From Rhizobiaceae bacterium (lineage in GTDB: Bacteria > Pseudomonadota > Alphaproteobacteria > Rhizobiales > Rhizobiaceae): DNA of 64,000 nucleotides. Position numbers and translations under genes: made by a program. Under the pieces are notes generated by a model. That model ran no database searches, was not told the DNA's origin, and saw only the letters and a program-made list of their open reading frames with translations. Location of the stretch: NCBI GenBank assembly GCA_017643495.1, contig JAEPNK010000001.1, forward strand, positions 601,623 through 665,622, read 5' to 3'. Shown here piece by piece: positions 15,039 to 24,002 of this stretch; position 1 is the first letter of the stretch; each line of letters begins with the position of its first letter.

Positions 15039-17246
15039 TTAGCCACCGAAGATGATGTCCAGAATGGACCTAGGTTTCTCGCGTTGGCCTCCGACATTTC
15101 CCGTCGGACGGGGTGCTCCGTCAACTTCAGACAGTGTCCGCCGCCGCCGTGCCTGCTCGCTTGCTGGCAGTCTGCTGACATCGCCGTCTGAAGCATTGTC
15201 GCGGGCATTGCCACCAATCCCTGCCTGTGGTGTGGCGCGGGGTACGGCTGCCACCTGGGGTTCGTAATTACCCGGCAGCCTGGCCAGTTCATGGTTGCTG
15301 TTGGCAGCCGTCATGTAGGTTTTCCAGCTTTGGGCGGGAAGGGAGCCACCGGTTACCTTCTTGGTTGCGCTGTTGTCATCATTGCCATACCAGACGCCCG
15401 TGACGATATCGGCCGTATAACCGACAAACAGGCCATCTCGAGAACTCTGGGTGGTACCCGTCTTGCCGGCAGCCTCGCGCGAGCCGAGATTGGCTGCCCG
15501 ACCGGTTCCCTGGGTAATCACATGTTTCATCATTGCATTCATCATGCCCAGTTCGCGCTGGCGAATAACGGTCGGGATCGGTTTTTGTTGCCGTTCATAG
15601 AGAACCTTCCCTCCTTTGCTGGTAATTCGCTGGATGACATGGGGGTCAACTCCCTCGCCACCATTTGCAAAAGGCACAAAAGCAGAAGTCAGTTCAAGCA
15701 GGGTTACCTCGGAAGTGCCCAGCGCGATGGAGGCATTGGAGGTAAGATCAGAGGTAATGCCAAGGCGCTTTGCGGTTTCGACAACGGTTTTCGGGCCGAC
15801 TTCCATAACAAGTTGGGCAGCGACCGTATTGAGTGACTTGGTCAGTGCCGTATCAAGAGTTACCGGACCACGATACTTCCGGTCATAATTGACAGGGGTC
15901 CATTTGCCGATCCTGACAGGCGCATCCTGTCGTACCGATTCAGGGGTGCGTCCGGCTTCCAGTGCTGCGAGATAGACAATGGGCTTGAAGGCCGACCCAG
16001 GCTGTCTTTTGGCTTCGGTTGCGCGATTGTACTGGCTTTCGGAATACTCGCGACCGCCGACCAGTGCGAGGATCTGTCCGCGCGGTGTCATGGAAACCAG
16101 GGCGCCCTGGCTCACCTTGCGGGCCTTGCCGTGTTCCTTCAGGGTATTGGCAATCACTTCCCCTGCCTGGTGTTGCATCTTCATGTTGAGAGTGGTTTCA
16201 ACAACAACATCTTCGGTGAGTTCACCAATCAGTTCCGGTACCTGTTTCATCACCAGATCAGCAACATAGTGTTCTGAGCCGCTCCAGAAACGCTTTGCCT
16301 TTTTCGCCTGTACCGTCATGGCGCTGGCAGCCTGCTTGTCCGTGATAATGTTTTGTTGCTTCATCGAGGCGAGCACAATTTGCGCTCTTTCCTCGGCAAG
16401 TTCGGGATTGCGGGCCGGAGACAATCTCGATGGCGCCTTGAGCAAACCGGCCAGTAGGGCGGCTTCAGCCAGGTTCACGTCACTGGCCGGTTTCGAAAAG
16501 TACCGTCTGGAAGCGGCATCAACGCCATAGGCATTGGATCCGAAATAGACCCGGTTCAGGTAGATTTCGAGTATTTCATCCTTTGAGTACTTGGTCTCCA
16601 GCCAGAAAGCGAGAATGAGTTCCTGCACTTTTCGCTCAATAGTCCGCTCAGGTTTGAGAAACAGGTTTTTGGCAAGTTGTTGGGTAAGTGTCGATCCGCC
16701 CTGGACAAACCTGCCTGCTCGCAGATTGGTTATCATGGCTCGTGAAAACCCGATCGGATCAAAACCGAAATGGGAGTGAAAACGCCTGTCCTCAATGGCG
16801 ATGACCGCCTTGGGTATATAAGGGGACATCTCGTCAAGACGAACGGTTGCCCCTCCAGTCAGTCCCCGGTTGGCGATCAGTTGCCCGTCAGCTGAAACTA
16901 TCCGTGCATTGGGAGGACGTTGCGGTATCGACCACGTGCTGGATTGGGGCAGTGTCGCCGCGAAGTACCCCAGAACAGCAGCAAGCCCGATCCCTCCCCA
17001 CAGGCACAAGACAAACGACCAATAGGTAAGTTTGCCAAAAAAGCCCATGAAGCCGCCACGTTTGCGCGTGGTCTTCTTCTTGGCCTGCTTTCTTCTGGCG
17101 GGTCCGGCCTTGGCGGGTTTGCGTGTTTTCCGGGGTGCTGCAGCCACCCGATCGGAAGCATCGACCCGCAATTCACCTGAGGATCGTTTCCGTGCCGGTA
17201 CATCGAAACTGGGTTCAATGCGCGTGGGTTTGCCGCGTTTGGCCAT
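15039..17246 (-). CDS. Penicillin-binding protein 1A (bifunctional class A)
   Basis: A 735-residue class A PBP that polymerises and cross-links peptidoglycan in the periplasm. A very basic cytoplasmic tail (about 1-70, rich in Arg/Lys) precedes one TM (about 73-95). The glycosyltransferase domain has EDRRFHSHFGFDP, GGSTLTQQLAKNLFL and KDEILEIYLN. The transpeptidase has SxxK (PGSAFKPIVYL), SxN (KSLN) and KTG (AGKTGTTQSSRD). A Pro/Arg-rich disordered tail ends the protein. It converges with the NMO gene and stands alone with its own 250-base upstream gap. Confidence 0.94.
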   Translation of the reverse strand: MAKRGKPTRIEPSFDVPARKRSSGELRVDASDRVAAAPRKTRKPAKAGPARRKQAKKKTTRKRGGFMGFFGKLTYWSFVLCLWGGIGLAAVLGYFAATLPQSSTWSIPQRPPNARIVSADGQLIANRGLTGGATVRLDEMSPYIPKAVIAIEDRRFHSHFGFDPIGFSRAMITNLRAGRFVQGGSTLTQQLAKNLFLKPERTIERKVQELILAFWLETKYSKDEILEIYLNRVYFGSNAYGVDAASRRYFSKPASDVNLAEAALLAGLLKAPSRLSPARNPELAEERAQIVLASMKQQNIITDKQAASAMTVQAKKAKRFWSGSEHYVADLVMKQVPELIGELTEDVVVETTLNMKMQHQAGEVIANTLKEHGKARKVSQGALVSMTPRGQILALVGGREYSESQYNRATEAKRQPGSAFKPIVYLAALEAGRTPESVRQDAPVRIGKWTPVNYDRKYRGPVTLDTALTKSLNTVAAQLVMEVGPKTVVETAKRLGITSDLTSNASIALGTSEVTLLELTSAFVPFANGGEGVDPHVIQRITSKGGKVLYERQQKPIPTVIRQRELGMMNAMMKHVITQGTGRAANLGSREAAGKTGTTQSSRDGLFVGYTADIVTGVWYGNDDNSATKKVTGGSLPAQSWKTYMTAANSNHELARLPGNYEPQVAAVPRATPQAGIGGNARDNASDGDVSRLPASEQARRRRTLSEVDGAPRPTGNVGGQREKPRSILDIIFGG

Positions 17247-17496
17247 TTCGCTTCGGTTCTCGCCTGAATTTCGTGGTTAAGTCGCGATGAAGAATAAATG
17301 AGGCAATTTAATGGGCCGTAAAGATTTTGAGCTACCTGCTTGTCTGGTTCCAGCCCTGCCGTGACACGCCAGATGCGGATGAAAAGCCGTTCACGGGCTT
17401 TTGATTACAGTTTTAACAGTCAGGTTAAACGGATTTTAGGCACATCATGCTTCAATACGGTGCAATTCGTATCTCTGCCGGAAAGAAGCTGTATCC

Positions 17497-18651
17497 ATGC
17501 CGCCCTTCGCCCTTGATGAAACCACATTCAACAAATCCGGGCGCATTGCCTGGGTCGATTATGCCAAAGGCTTTTGTATCGTCTTTGTCGTCATGATGCA
17601 TGCAACCCTGGGTGTCGAGAAATATGCTGCAGAGCGTGGTATTACGGCCATAGGTGACACAGGCTTCATGAATTATGTGGTCACTTTTGCCCAGCCCTTC
17701 CGCATGCCTGATTTCTTTTTGATTTCTGGCCTGTTTCTTGGCCTTGTAATTGCCCGGCCCTGGTTGCGGTATCTGGATCGCAAGGTTGTTCATTTTGCTT
17801 ATTTCTATGTTCTGTGGCTCGTTGTCCAGTTTGCCTTCAAAGGAGTTGGCTGGATTGCGGAAGGTGTGCCTGTCACTGATATTGGCGAAAAATTTGTTCT
17901 GGCACTGGTTCAGCCCTACGGAACCCTGTGGTTCATTTACATGCTGCCGGTAATGTTTCTCGTTACGCGCCTTCTGTCCCGCATTCCGTGGTTTGTAATT
18001 CTGGCAATTGCAGCCATTCTTGAAATTGCTCCTGTCAAAACAGGCAATTTGCTGATCGATGAATTCGCTGCCCGTTATGTCTATTTCTTCGCAGGTTATG
18101 CACTTGCCAGCCCGATATTCACGCTGGCGGCATGGGCGCGAGATAACATGAACAAGGCGCTTGGCTATCTTGCCGCTTGGGTCTTGGTAAATGGTATTTT
18201 CACATTCACCGCAATTCCGGCATTTCTTGCAACCACAATTGCCGAACGGGGTTGGGATGTCCCGGTAAACCTCGCCCACCTGCCTTTTGTATCCCTGGCG
18301 CTGGGTGCTGCCGGTGCGGTGGCAGTTGTTTGCCTGTCTGCTGTTCTGTCCCGCTTTCGGATGGCTTCCTTCCTGCGTTATCTGGGTGAGAACTCGATCG
18401 CTGTTTATCTGGCATTTTTCCTGCCGATGATTGTCGTCAGGGAAATCCTGCTCCGGTTTGCTCCATGGATGGACCTTGGAACCATGTCCCTGATTGTTCT
18501 CGCAGCAAGTGTCATTGGTCCTGTGATCGCACTTGAGTTCACCCGCTTCACCGGCTGGTTCCGCTTTCTGTTTGTCCGGCCGCGTTGGGCCTGGCTTGAA
18601 AAGCAACCACCCAACAAGTCTGCCGATGCTGGTTTGCAGCCGGCTGAATGA
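17497..18651 (+). CDS. Acyltransferase 3 family membrane protein
   Basis: A 384-residue protein with about ten transmembrane helices. The N-terminus has RIAWVDYAKGFCIVFVVMMHA, with the His of the Acyltransferase 3 family, then FAQPFRMPDFFLISG and LWFIYMLPV. Family members add acyl groups (often acetyl or succinyl) to sugars or glycans at the membrane. The acceptor here is unknown. It is flanked by PBP1A (divergent) and an SDR (convergent). No operon partner is evident. Confidence 0.88.
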   Translation: MPPFALDETTFNKSGRIAWVDYAKGFCIVFVVMMHATLGVEKYAAERGITAIGDTGFMNYVVTFAQPFRMPDFFLISGLFLGLVIARPWLRYLDRKVVHFAYFYVLWLVVQFAFKGVGWIAEGVPVTDIGEKFVLALVQPYGTLWFIYMLPVMFLVTRLLSRIPWFVILAIAAILEIAPVKTGNLLIDEFAARYVYFFAGYALASPIFTLAAWARDNMNKALGYLAAWVLVNGIFTFTAIPAFLATTIAERGWDVPVNLAHLPFVSLALGAAGAVAVVCLSAVLSRFRMASFLRYLGENSIAVYLAFFLPMIVVREILLRFAPWMDLGTMSLIVLAASVIGPVIALEFTRFTGWFRFLFVRPRWAWLEKQPPNKSADAGLQPAE

Positions 18652-18673
18652 CGATTTGGCCTGAGAGCTCGTT

Positions 18674-19366
18674 CTACCAGGGAATTTCCGTACCGTCATA
18701 AGCGTGGAATGAACCGGACTGCTCCGGTTTGAGTGCATCAATCACTGCGAGTAGTCTTGCGGCAGCATCTTCAGGCGCAAGTCGGGGCCGGTCGGCAGCA
18801 AATGGTTCGGACAAAGGGGTTTTGACTGTGCCGGGATGAAGGGCAGTCAGAACGGCTTGTTTTCGGGTGCGGCTTGCCTCGATTGCCGCCCCCCGGACCA
18901 GCATGTTGAGCGCCGCCTTGGAAGCGCGATAGGAGTGCCATCCTCCAAGCCGGTTGTCACCAATACTGCCAACCCGGGCGGAAAGGGTTGCGAATATCCC
19001 CCGTTCTTCCCGTGGCAAAAGTGGAATGAAATGTTTCATGAGCAGTGCCGGTCCCGTTGCGTTGATTGCAAACAGCCTTGCCATGTTTTCGGGTGTGATT
19101 GCCCGGAGTGATTTTTCCGGTCCGGCTTGATGGTCGGACAGGAAACCGGTTGCATCGACAAACAGGTGAACCTCTCCTCCGATCTGCTGCGCTGCATCTG
19201 CGATTGTCTGCTCGTCAAGCAAATCGATATGCGGTGTTGTTGACCGGGAAAGCCCGATAACTTCACCGCAGTTTGTGTCATTGTGCAAGATTTGGAGGAA
19301 GGCCCTGCCAATCCCGCCTGTACTCCCGGCAATGACGGCCCTATACCCTTTCTTGAATGATTTCAT
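18674..19366 (-). CDS. Short-chain dehydrogenase/reductase
   Basis: A 230-residue classical-type SDR. The nucleotide-binding motif is AGSTGGIGRAF at residues 13-23, and the catalytic Tyr/Lys is in SYRASKAALN (YxxxK). The catalytic Ser region is LSARVGSIGD. It resembles the CsgA/YciK-like SDRs often found beside bacterial photolyase genes, and an Fe-S photolyase is indeed 1.1 kb away, on the other strand. Substrate unknown. It converges with the acyltransferase and is divergent from the hydratase. Confidence 0.9.
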   Translation of the reverse strand: MKSFKKGYRAVIAGSTGGIGRAFLQILHNDTNCGEVIGLSRSTTPHIDLLDEQTIADAAQQIGGEVHLFVDATGFLSDHQAGPEKSLRAITPENMARLFAINATGPALLMKHFIPLLPREERGIFATLSARVGSIGDNRLGGWHSYRASKAALNMLVRGAAIEASRTRKQAVLTALHPGTVKTPLSEPFAADRPRLAPEDAAARLLAVIDALKPEQSGSFHAYDGTEIPW

Positions 19367-19388
19367 GCAAACCCGACATGGCTGAAAA

Positions 19389-20195
19389 ATGAGAACCGAT
19401 TACATACATCGCGTGGCGCGCGAACGTTTCAATGGCTGGCGTGACCGACAGACCTTTACGCAGCTTGTGGGCGAAGATGCGCCGCAAGATATGGCAGAAG
19501 CTTATGAAGTGCAGTCTTCGCTTTATGGCATCATGCGGGAAGAAGCCGGATTCACCGAGTTTGCAGGTTACAAGGTAGCGCTGACCTCACCGGCTATTCA
19601 GGAAATGTGCGGGGTAAATGAGCCGGCTTTTGGTGCAGTGTTCAGGGAATTTGTTCATGCGAACGGTCATGAGATCAACCCTGCGGAATTCATACGGCTC
19701 GGAATTGAATTCGAGATAGCGTTCGAGATAGGACAAGACCTTCCGGAAAAGCCTGAAGGCTATACGAAGGAAACCGTCGCGAATTTCATTTCCGCTGCGG
19801 CACCTGCCTTTGAATTGATCGATGATCGCGATGCCGATTATGCCCATCTCGATGCCAAGTCCATATTGTGTGACCGATGCTGGTGTAATGGTGTGGTCCT
19901 CGGCGAACGGGTCACAGCCTGGCACGGGCTTGATGTTGGCAACCTGGCAACCCGCATCATCTGGAACGGCGTAGAGGATGAACAGGGTAACAGCGGAAAT
20001 GTTCTCGGCCACCCGCTAAACTCCGTCGCATTTGTTGCCAACCATCTGCAGGAACGCGGAAAGCAATTGCGTGCAGGCGAATTTGTGATGACAGGCAGCG
20101 CGCTCAAAACTCGTTTTCCGGTGCCGGGAGATCATGCCGTTTATCATGTTGATGGCTTGGGAGAGGTTGTTGCCTCCGTCGCCAATGCAGTTTAG
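19389..20195 (+). CDS. 2-keto-4-pentenoate hydratase / FAH-family protein
   Basis: A 268-residue member of the fumarylacetoacetate hydrolase fold. The metal-binding IEFEIAFEIG segment (residues 98-107) matches the E-x-E motif of MhpD-type hydratases, and the GHPLNSVAFVANHL and FVMTGSA segments are characteristic. Members hydrate 2-hydroxy-penta-2,4-dienoates or decarboxylate oxo acids. No meta-cleavage pathway genes are nearby, so the substrate is open. The start at 19389 lies 22 bases from the divergent SDR start. Confidence 0.88.
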   Translation: MRTDYIHRVARERFNGWRDRQTFTQLVGEDAPQDMAEAYEVQSSLYGIMREEAGFTEFAGYKVALTSPAIQEMCGVNEPAFGAVFREFVHANGHEINPAEFIRLGIEFEIAFEIGQDLPEKPEGYTKETVANFISAAAPAFELIDDRDADYAHLDAKSILCDRCWCNGVVLGERVTAWHGLDVGNLATRIIWNGVEDEQGNSGNVLGHPLNSVAFVANHLQERGKQLRAGEFVMTGSALKTRFPVPGDHAVYHVDGLGEVVASVANAV

Positions 20196-20253
20196 TGATT
20201 AAGGGTGCGACAGCTCGCCGCATGTTTCATTCGCTATCTCAGGGGGAAAGTCC

Positions 20254-20424
20254 ATGAATCTCAGTGCACCAACAATTCCGGTTTTTGTCATATCACTAGT
20301 CATTGCTGTTCTCGGTATTCTTGACGGTGCTGGCATTTTCTCGATTGTGCCGATCCAGGCGTTCTGGATGGTTACCATTGGTTATGTCATATTGCTGGCA
20401 GGGAATTTGCTGAAGGGTTTTTAG
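20254..20424 (+). CDS. Small hydrophobic membrane protein, 56 residues
   Basis: An ATG at 20254 preceded by AGGGGGAAAG opens a 56-residue frame beginning MNLSAPTIPVFVISL. Two transmembrane helices are apparent (about 8-26 and 36-53) with short loops. No catalytic motif is visible and I do not recognise a family. It lies between the FAH-family hydratase and a strong terminator, so it may be the tail gene of that unit. Composition and ribosome site favour a real gene. Confidence 0.65.
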   Translation: MNLSAPTIPVFVISLVIAVLGILDGAGIFSIVPIQAFWMVTIGYVILLAGNLLKGF

Positions 20425-20460
20425 CCAGACTTGTCATTGGCAATATGAGAACCAGTTTTG

Positions 20461-20487
20461 AAGGACGGCTCGGGCCGTCCTTTTTTG
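20461..20487 (+). terminator. Rho-independent terminator before the photolyase
   Basis: A stem of GGACGGC and GCCGTCC around a TCGG loop, followed by TTTTTT. It ends the hydratase/small-membrane-protein unit just 14 bases before the photolyase start, so the photolyase must have a promoter overlapping or upstream of this hairpin. Confidence 0.85.
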
Positions 20488-20500
20488 TTGGAATAATCAA

Positions 20501-22030
20501 TTGTCCGGAAAAAAACTCATTCTTGTTCTGGGTGACCAGCTTTCGCCTGAAATCAGTTCCCTGAAGGCTGCGAGCCGGGAAGTTGACCATGTTCTCATGT
20601 GCGAGGTCATGGAAGAAGCGACTTATGTCAAACATCACAAGAAGAAAATTGCCTTCATTTTTTCCGCGATGCGCCATTTTGCGGAGGCGCTGGGAAAGGA
20701 TGACTGGCAGGTTGATTACATAAAACTCAATGACAGGGACAATACCGGATCGATCGAGGGTGAAGTGGAGCGGGCGATAAACCGGCATTCGCCTGAAGCG
20801 CTTTTGATGACGGAAGCCGGCGAGTGGCGACTTGTGGAAAAGATGAGGGGATGGTCACGCAAGTTCGGACTTCCCGTCGAAATCCTTGATGATGACCGGT
20901 TCATCGCCACTCATACGGAATTCCAAAACTGGGCGGCGGATCGCAAGCAGCTTCGAATGGAGTTTTTCTACCGGGAGATGCGCCGCAAGACCAACCTTCT
21001 CATGGATGGTGATGAGCCGGAAGGTGGCAAGTGGAATTATGACGCGGAAAACCGCAAGCCGGCGGAGAACGATCTTTTCATTCCGAAACCTCGCAGTTTT
21101 CGTCCTGATGACATTACGAAAGAGGTTCTCGAATTGGTGGCCGATCATTTTGATGACCATTTCGGCGAACTGGAGCCTTTCAGCTTTGCAGTAACGGCTG
21201 AAGAGGCAAACAAGGCGCTGGAGCAGTTTCTCGAAGAGGCGCTGCCGAATTTCGGCGATTATCAGGACGCGATGCTCGAGAACGAAAAGTTCCTCTATCA
21301 CTCGATCCTTTCGCCCTACATCAATGCAGGATTGCTCAACCCCCTCGAAGTCTGCAAACGGGTTGCCAAGGAATATGAAAAAGGGCGAGTACCGCTCAAT
21401 GCGGCGGAAGGTTACATACGCCAGATTATCGGCTGGCGTGAATATGTGCGTGGTATCTACTGGTTGAAAATGCCGGAATATGTGAAACGCAACTATTTCG
21501 AAGCCGACCGCAAGCTGCCGGATTTCTACTGGACCGGCGATACGGACATGAATTGTCTGCATCATGCGATTACCCAGACGAAGGAAGAGGCCTACGCCCA
21601 TCACATCCAGCGGTTGATGATAACCGGCAATTTCGCCATGCTGGCCGGTATCGATCCGCATGAGGTCCATGAATGGTATTTGATGGTCTATGCTGATGCC
21701 TATGAATGGGTGGAACTGCCGAACACCCTTGGCATGAGCCAGTTCGGTGATGGCGGAATGCTTGGTTCCAAGCCCTATGCAGCAGGCGGCAATTACATCA
21801 ACAAGATGTCGGATTATTGCGGCAACTGTACTTACAGTGTGAGCAAGAAAACCGGCGAGGGTGCATGCCCGTTCAATTCGCTCTACTGGGATTTTCTGGT
21901 CCGGAACAGGAACCGGTTGAAGGGAAATTCACGGCTTTCCCGGGTTTACAACACCTGGGACCGCATGGATGACGACAAACAGAAGGAATACCGTAAAAGC
22001 GCCAAGGCGTTTCTTGAAACGTTGGCTTGA
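20501..22030 (+). CDS. Prokaryotic Fe-S (6-4) photolyase/cryptochrome (FeS-BCP, PhrB type)
   Basis: A 509-residue flavoprotein. Four cysteines at 352, 440, 443 and 456 sit two positions from the 4Fe-4S ligands known in Agrobacterium PhrB (350, 438, 441, 454), so the cluster is almost certainly present. The FAD region (AEGYIRQIIGWREYVRGIYW split here as RQIIGWREYVRG) and the C-terminal core are intact. PhrB repairs (6-4) photoproducts in light using FAD and a ribolumazine antenna. The only plausible start is a TTG at 20501 with no clear ribosome site, just after a terminator. Confidence 0.94.
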   Translation: MSGKKLILVLGDQLSPEISSLKAASREVDHVLMCEVMEEATYVKHHKKKIAFIFSAMRHFAEALGKDDWQVDYIKLNDRDNTGSIEGEVERAINRHSPEALLMTEAGEWRLVEKMRGWSRKFGLPVEILDDDRFIATHTEFQNWAADRKQLRMEFFYREMRRKTNLLMDGDEPEGGKWNYDAENRKPAENDLFIPKPRSFRPDDITKEVLELVADHFDDHFGELEPFSFAVTAEEANKALEQFLEEALPNFGDYQDAMLENEKFLYHSILSPYINAGLLNPLEVCKRVAKEYEKGRVPLNAAEGYIRQIIGWREYVRGIYWLKMPEYVKRNYFEADRKLPDFYWTGDTDMNCLHHAITQTKEEAYAHHIQRLMITGNFAMLAGIDPHEVHEWYLMVYADAYEWVELPNTLGMSQFGDGGMLGSKPYAAGGNYINKMSDYCGNCTYSVSKKTGEGACPFNSLYWDFLVRNRNRLKGNSRLSRVYNTWDRMDDDKQKEYRKSAKAFLETLA

Positions 22031-22175
22031 TGAGCATCAAGCAACCTGTCCGCCTGTTTCATGCCAACCGCCACTGCTGACTGTATGGAAAACAGCCCGA
22101 CCGGATCCGATTAGAACCTTTCAATTTCCGGGCTGCCTCTGTAAACATGGATAAGCAACAACAGTGGATGATGTT

Positions 22176-23153
22176 ATGAAGATTTCGACAACGCCCAAAC
22201 TTGTAACCATCTTTGGCGGATCCGGATTTGTCGGCCGGTACGTTGTCCGCGAACTTGCAAACCGGGGATACCGGATACGGGTAGCTGTCCGGCGTCCTGA
22301 CCTTGCAGGTTTTCTCCAGCCTCTCGGCAATGTGGGGCAGATACAGCTCGTCCAGGCAAACCTGCGTTATCCCGACTCGGTCAAGTCGGCTGTCAGGGGC
22401 GCTGACATCGTCATCAATCTTGTCGGCATATTGCAGGAAACAGGGCTGCAGAAATTTGAAACCATCCAGAAAATGGGTGCCCGCACGGTTGCAAAAGCGG
22501 CAAAAGAAGCGGGGGCACAATTGCTGCACATGAGCGCCATCGGCGCTAATCCGGAATCAGCATCGGGTTACGGGCGAACCAAGGCAACCGGCGAAAAAGA
22601 CGTCCTGTCAGTCCTGAAGGATGCTATCATCTTTCGCCCCTCCATCATATTCGGACCGGAAGACGACTTCTTCAACCGCTTTGCCGCGATGGCACGCCTG
22701 TCGCCATTCCTGCCATTGATTGGTGGCGGGAAAACGCTGTTTCAGCCGGTATATGTGGGTGATGTGGCAAAGGCTTTTGCCAGGGCGGCCGACGGCAAGG
22801 TGCCAAAGGGGAAAATTTACGAGCTTGGTGGCCCGGAGCGTAAATCGTTTCGCGACTGCATGAAACTCATGCTGGACTTGACCGGTCGTAACCGGATGCT
22901 TGTTTCCTTGCCTTGGTTTGTTGCAACTGGAATTGGCAAGGCCATTGGCTGGTTGCCGGGTGCGCCGATTACTGCCGACCAGGTTGAAATGCTGAAGACG
23001 GACAATGTTGTCTCCGACAGGGCGGTCCGTGAAAAAAGGACGCTTGAGCACCTTGGAATCCAGCCGGTCACCATGAGCACAATTCTGCCGGAATATCTGG
23101 TTCAGTACCGTCCCCAGGGGCAATTTACTAAAATTTCGGGAGAGGATGCCTGA
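22176..23153 (+). CDS. NDUFA9-like NAD(P)-binding protein (atypical SDR)
   Basis: A 325-residue Rossmann protein. The dinucleotide motif VTIFGGSGFVGRYVV starts near residue 11, and VINLVGIL, YGRTKATGEKDVL and FGPEDDFFNRFA follow as in the complex I NDUFA9 subunit family. In alphaproteobacteria it is an accessory factor of NADH dehydrogenase or a quinone-linked reductase. The ATG at 22176 gives the natural N-terminus MKISTTPKLV; a GTG 12 bases upstream is possible. Its stop abuts the TTG of the TSUP gene, so the two are likely co-transcribed. Confidence 0.88.
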   Translation: MKISTTPKLVTIFGGSGFVGRYVVRELANRGYRIRVAVRRPDLAGFLQPLGNVGQIQLVQANLRYPDSVKSAVRGADIVINLVGILQETGLQKFETIQKMGARTVAKAAKEAGAQLLHMSAIGANPESASGYGRTKATGEKDVLSVLKDAIIFRPSIIFGPEDDFFNRFAAMARLSPFLPLIGGGKTLFQPVYVGDVAKAFARAADGKVPKGKIYELGGPERKSFRDCMKLMLDLTGRNRMLVSLPWFVATGIGKAIGWLPGAPITADQVEMLKTDNVVSDRAVREKRTLEHLGIQPVTMSTILPEYLVQYRPQGQFTKISGEDA

Positions 23154-23906
23154 TTGGAGGGATTGTTACCCCAAGCCCTCGATACAACACCTGCTCTTCT
23201 CCTGATCCTTGCAAGTTTCTTTACTGCCGGATTAACGGCTGCCGCAGGGGTCGGCGGCGGGCTTTTCATGCTCGCGCTGATGACCTATGCCCTGCCGATT
23301 ACAGCGCTCATACCTGTACATGGAATGGTTCAACTCGGCTCAAATATCAGCCGGTCGGTAGTACAGCGTCCCCATATTGACTGGGCAATCGCCCGCCAGT
23401 ATTTCGCCGGCTCCCTCGTCGCTTCATTTGCTGCTGTTTTCCTTGTGGTTCAACTTCCCGAAGCCGGTCTCAGAATATTTCTTGGCCTGTTCATAATCGC
23501 AATGGTCTGGATCAGGTTTCCGAAAATGACCAATGCTTCCCCGGTCATTGTTGCGGCAGGTGGCGGAGCAACGACTTTCCTTTCCATGTTTGTCGGGGTT
23601 ACCGGTCCTCTCGTGGCCGTTTTTCTCAACAACCTGTTTGCAGAACACCGCAAGCTGGTTGCCACGCACGGCATCACGATGGTGATCCAGCATGCTCTCA
23701 AGATACTCGTTTTCGGAATTGCCGGTTTTGCGTATTTGGAGTGGATACCGTTCGTCGCTGCAATGGTTACATCAGGATATCTTGGCACACGCGCGGGAAC
23801 CCGTCTGATGGATCGTATCCCGGAGCAGGCACTGAAACTTGTATTCAGGGTAGTACTGACAATAGCCGCAATCGACTTGCTTCGCCGGGGATTGTCTACC
23901 CTATAG
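23154..23906 (+). CDS. TSUP (TauE/SafE) family anion exporter
   Basis: A 250-residue membrane protein with about eight helices in two repeats: AGVGGGLFMLALMTYALP in the first and FVGVTGPLVAVFLNN in the second, the TSUP glycine-rich signatures. Members move sulfite, sulfoacetate or other organosulfur or carboxylate anions out of the cell. It starts with TTG at 23154 directly after the TGA of the NDUFA9-like gene. The DMSP lyase gene dddP begins 96 bases downstream, so export of a sulfur compound or an acrylate-like anion is possible but unproven. Confidence 0.87.
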   Translation: MEGLLPQALDTTPALLLILASFFTAGLTAAAGVGGGLFMLALMTYALPITALIPVHGMVQLGSNISRSVVQRPHIDWAIARQYFAGSLVASFAAVFLVVQLPEAGLRIFLGLFIIAMVWIRFPKMTNASPVIVAAGGGATTFLSMFVGVTGPLVAVFLNNLFAEHRKLVATHGITMVIQHALKILVFGIAGFAYLEWIPFVAAMVTSGYLGTRAGTRLMDRIPEQALKLVFRVVLTIAAIDLLRRGLSTL

Positions 23907-24002
23907 CCCGAATGCGTCATTTTTGACGTTCCGGTAGCCTGACGCAGCTTCCCTGCGGTTCTAGCGTTGTACCGGTTCGCAACGTGACGGGAGGCATGTG
24001 CG

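Noticed and set aside
17452..18741. A 429-codon open frame on the minus strand opposite the acyltransferase gene
   Set aside because: It mirrors the codon pattern of the real gene, gives a low-complexity, charged, Asn/Gln-rich product and has no family signature; it is a shadow frame.
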